Shown here: positions 61,959-64,000 of the stretch, one piece after another | Layout: every line of letters starts with the position of its first letter | How positions within the stretch are numbered: position 1 is the stretch's first letter | DNA from: Gaiellasilicea sp963745775 | GTDB taxonomy: Bacteria > Actinomycetota > Thermoleophilia > Gaiellales > Gaiellaceae | Length of the DNA stretch: 64,000 bases | NCBI GenBank assembly: GCA_963745775.1 | Contig: CAVUYY010000009.1 | Coordinates: forward strand, 62,001 to 126,000 | Reading direction: 5' to 3' | Made by a program: the position numbers and the translations under genes | Notes under the pieces: model-generated | What the model saw: the letters and a program-made list of their open reading frames with translations, nothing else | The model's database searches: none | Told to the model about the DNA's origin: nothing

Positions 61959-62593
61959 CGATCGCCGAGGACAGTGTCCTGCTGCGCGACGGGCTCTCGC
62001 GGCTCTTCCGCGATGCCGGCCACGAGGTCGTCGGCCAGTGTGGGGACGCCGATGACCTGATGCTGAAGGTCCGCAGCTACGCGCCGGACGTCGCGATCGT
62101 CGACATCCGGCTGCCGCCCACGCACCAGGACGAAGGGGTTCGCGCCGCGCTCGAGATCCGGGCGCAGTACCCCGGCGTCGGCGTGCTCGTCCTCTCCCAG
62201 TACATCGAGCTCGGGCTCGCGCTGACGCTGCTCTCCGACTCGGCCGACGGCGTCGGCTACCTGCTCAAGGATCGGATTCGCGACGTCGACGACTTCGTCG
62301 CGGCGGTCGCGCGCGTCGCCGACGGGGGCTCGGCGCTCGATCCGATCATCGTCCAGACACTGCTCTCACGCGAGCGGCCCGACGATCCCGTCGCCAAGCT
62401 GACGCCCCGCGAGCGCGAGGTGCTCGAGCTGATGGCGTCCGGGAGCTCGAACCAGGGGATCGCGGACAGCCTCGTGCTCACCGTCGGGAGCGTCGAGAAG
62501 TACGTCTCCTCGATCTTCGAGAAGCTGGGGCTGCCGTCGACGCGAAGCGAATCGCGACGCGTCCTGGCGGTGCTGATGTTCCTCCGCTCCTGA
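61949..62593 (+). CDS. NarL/LuxR family response regulator
   Basis: 214 residues, intact. Receiver domain RVAIAEDSVLLRDGLSRLFR with the acidic pair, the phospho-Asp in VAIVDIRLPPTHQDEGV and the conserved Lys in GYLLKDRIRDVDDFV. The C-terminal LuxR-type helix-turn-helix is LTPREREVLELMASGSSNQG then IADSLVLTVGSVEKYVSSIF. GTG 61949 overlaps the kinase. The membrane hydrolase 106 bases downstream is a plausible target. The palindrome it binds is not identifiable here. Confidence 0.94.
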   Translation: MRVAIAEDSVLLRDGLSRLFRDAGHEVVGQCGDADDLMLKVRSYAPDVAIVDIRLPPTHQDEGVRAALEIRAQYPGVGVLVLSQYIELGLALTLLSDSADGVGYLLKDRIRDVDDFVAAVARVADGGSALDPIIVQTLLSRERPDDPVAKLTPREREVLELMASGSSNQGIADSLVLTVGSVEKYVSSIFEKLGLPSTRSESRRVLAVLMFLRS

Positions 62594-62698
62594 GCCCGGC
62601 GGCGGCGAACCGCACCGCGGATACCCCAGAAAACCCGCCCCCGATCACCCTGCTGCCCGCCTGTCGCCGTCGGCGAGGCGGCTGCGAGCCTGATCGGT

Positions 62699-63991
62699 AT
62701 GACCGTTGCCGCCGCGAACGTCCCTGCGCGAAGCGCCCTGGCGCGCCTCGCCACCGAGCGGAACCTCGCCCTGGGCTCGCTCGGCCTTGTCGGGCTCCAC
62801 GTCGTGGACGACAACTTCCTGCAGCCCGAGCCGGGCATGTCGCCCGTCGACCATCTGCCGGGCGGGCTGACACAGCTCGCACTGGTCGTCGCCGCCGCCT
62901 GGGCGTACCCGCGCCTGCGGGCGGGGGCGCGTGCGGCGCTGGCGCTCCTCTTCGGCTTCTTCGGCGTCCTCGCAGGCACCGAGTCCGTCTACTACACGTT
63001 CGCGGACAGACCCTCCGGTGACGACTTCACCGGCTTCCTCTCCCTGGTCGCCGGTTTCGTCCTGCTCGGGATCGGAATCCGGACGCTCTGGCAGAGCCGG
63101 CGGATGGACGACAGCCGTCGCCGCCGCTACCTCCGCCGTGGCCTCGATCATCGCCGGCGTCGCTCGTGCTGACCGCGATCGTCCTGTTGCCGGTCTCGAT
63201 CGCGTACGTCGTCACGCACACGGCTCGGGCGGTCGTCCCGACCCCGAATCTCGGCGCGGCGCACGAGGACGTCAGCTTCACGACGAGCGACGGCCTGCGG
63301 CTCGAGGGCTGGTTCATCCCCTCGCGCAACGGCGCGACCGTGATCGCCTTCCCAGGGCGCTCCGGCCCGCAGAAGCACACGCGCATGCTCGTCGAGCACG
63401 GCTACGGCGTGCTCCTCTTCGACCGGCGCGGCGAAGGTGCCAGCGAAGGCGACCCGAACGCGTTCGGCTGGGTCGGCGACCGCGACCTGCATGCGGCGAC
63501 CGACTACCTCCGCAGCCGCCCCGACGTCGATGCGAGCCGGATCGGCGCGATCGGGCTCTCGGTCGGCGGTGAGATGCTGATCCACGCCGCCGCGCACTCG
63601 GACGCGTTCAAGGCGGTCGTCTCGGAGGGCGGGAGCGGGCAGTCGGTCCGCGACGACATGGAGAACACCGAGCTCGTGGAGGGGATCCTGTCCGGCTACT
63701 CGCGGGATCACGGCGGCGACCGCCATCTTCACCAGCACGCTGCCGCCGCCCAGCCTGAAGAGCGAGATCGCGAAGATCGCACCGACCGCCGTCTTCCTCG
63801 TCTACGGCGAGAACGGCCAGGGCGGCAGTGAGGAGAAGCCGAACAAGCTCCTCTACGCAGCTGCGCGCGAGCCGAAGCAGATCTGGGAAGTGCCGAACGG
63901 CCAGCACATCGCCGGGATCACGACCGAGCCGGCCGAATACGAGCGCCGCGTGATCGGTTTCTTCGACCGAACGCTCCTCACCCCCAACTGA
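62699..63991 (+). CDS. Membrane-anchored alpha/beta hydrolase, paralogue B (frame broken)
   Basis: ATG 62699. N-terminal helices (LTQLALVVAAAWAYPRLRAG, ALALLFGFFGVLAGTESVYY, GFLSLVAGFVLLGIGI, LTAIVLLPVSIAYVVTH) precede the hydrolase: DGLRLEGWFIPSRNGATVIA, HGYGVLLFDRRGEGASEGDP, IGLSVGGEMLIHAAA (nucleophile Ser), VFLVYGENGQGG and EVPNGQHIAGI (His). Two frame changes fall at 63110-63170 and one near 63715. About 425 residues. Same design as the gene at 55785, and downstream of a two-component pair. AAGGAG after the stop may be the next gene's ribosome site. Confidence 0.82.
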
Positions 63992-64000
63992 AGGAGTTCC

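Overview
The window is GC-rich (roughly two thirds G+C or more) and densely packed. Genes often overlap by 1-4 bases at ATGA or GTGA junctions. Gene content and order point to an actinobacterium. The tlyA-nadK-recN-steA-steB-...-pyrG-...-nudix order matches the Mycobacterium tuberculosis Rv1694-Rv1700 neighbourhood, and a CGYC glutaredoxin, a PPDK/PPDK-regulator pair and a single-chain glycyl-tRNA synthetase are present. A deep soil or sediment lineage such as Thermoleophilia (Gaiellales/Solirubrobacterales) is my inference; no rRNA is in view to test it.

Layout. 1-11 kb is a forward housekeeping block: mltG (5' end outside the window), the shikimate genes aroE-aroC-aroK/aroB fusion-aroQ, a prolidase-type peptidase with efp, a carboxyltransferase-like/biotin-carrier fusion with accC, then an Asp23-family gene, nusB, a small coiled-coil gene and a short-chain prenyl diphosphate synthase. 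11-17.3 kb is an accessory island: a deaminase, NTF2-like and cupin proteins, a hydrolase divergent from an HxlR regulator, a secreted PhoX/DUF839 protein, two truncated gene remnants and a family of short dispersed repeats. 17.3-39.3 kb is core again: tlyA, nadK, recN, steA, steB, a glycosyltransferase/MraY-like fusion, pyrG, an M20 peptidase, DUF3866, an aldo-keto reductase, nudix, ald, deoB, deoA, mutM, glutaredoxin, recO, an LspA-like protein, glyS and the PPDK regulator. 39.3-44.5 kb is a TetR-controlled methyltransferase/hydrolase/glycosyltransferase island. 44.5-52.8 kb carries an EamA transporter, a LigD polymerase domain, a P-loop kinase, peptidase E, ppdK, rhomboid, GAF and photolyase. 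52.8-64 kb holds two similar modules, each a NarL-type two-component system near a membrane-anchored alpha/beta hydrolase, with a CPBP protease, DUF4389 and a LURP-one-like protein between them. The first module is badly broken.

An overriding feature is frameshifts. At least 30 points were found where a conserved protein jumps frame, including in essential single-copy genes (mltG, aroC, recN, ald). Where the site can be resolved, most are single-base insertions. I treat these as probable long-read or assembly errors and annotate each gene across its full span. The two remnants that end at a dispersed repeat look like genuine truncations.

How the genes work together. The aro genes form a translationally coupled operon covering most of the pathway to chorismate. 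AccC with the biotin carrier domain could form the biotin-carboxylase half of an acyl-CoA carboxylase, but the attached carboxyltransferase domain has lost its catalytic residues. SteA/SteB and the glycosyltransferase/MraY-like fusion suggest a cell-envelope locus. DeoA/DeoB act in nucleoside salvage, and PPDK with its regulator controls pyruvate/PEP interconversion.
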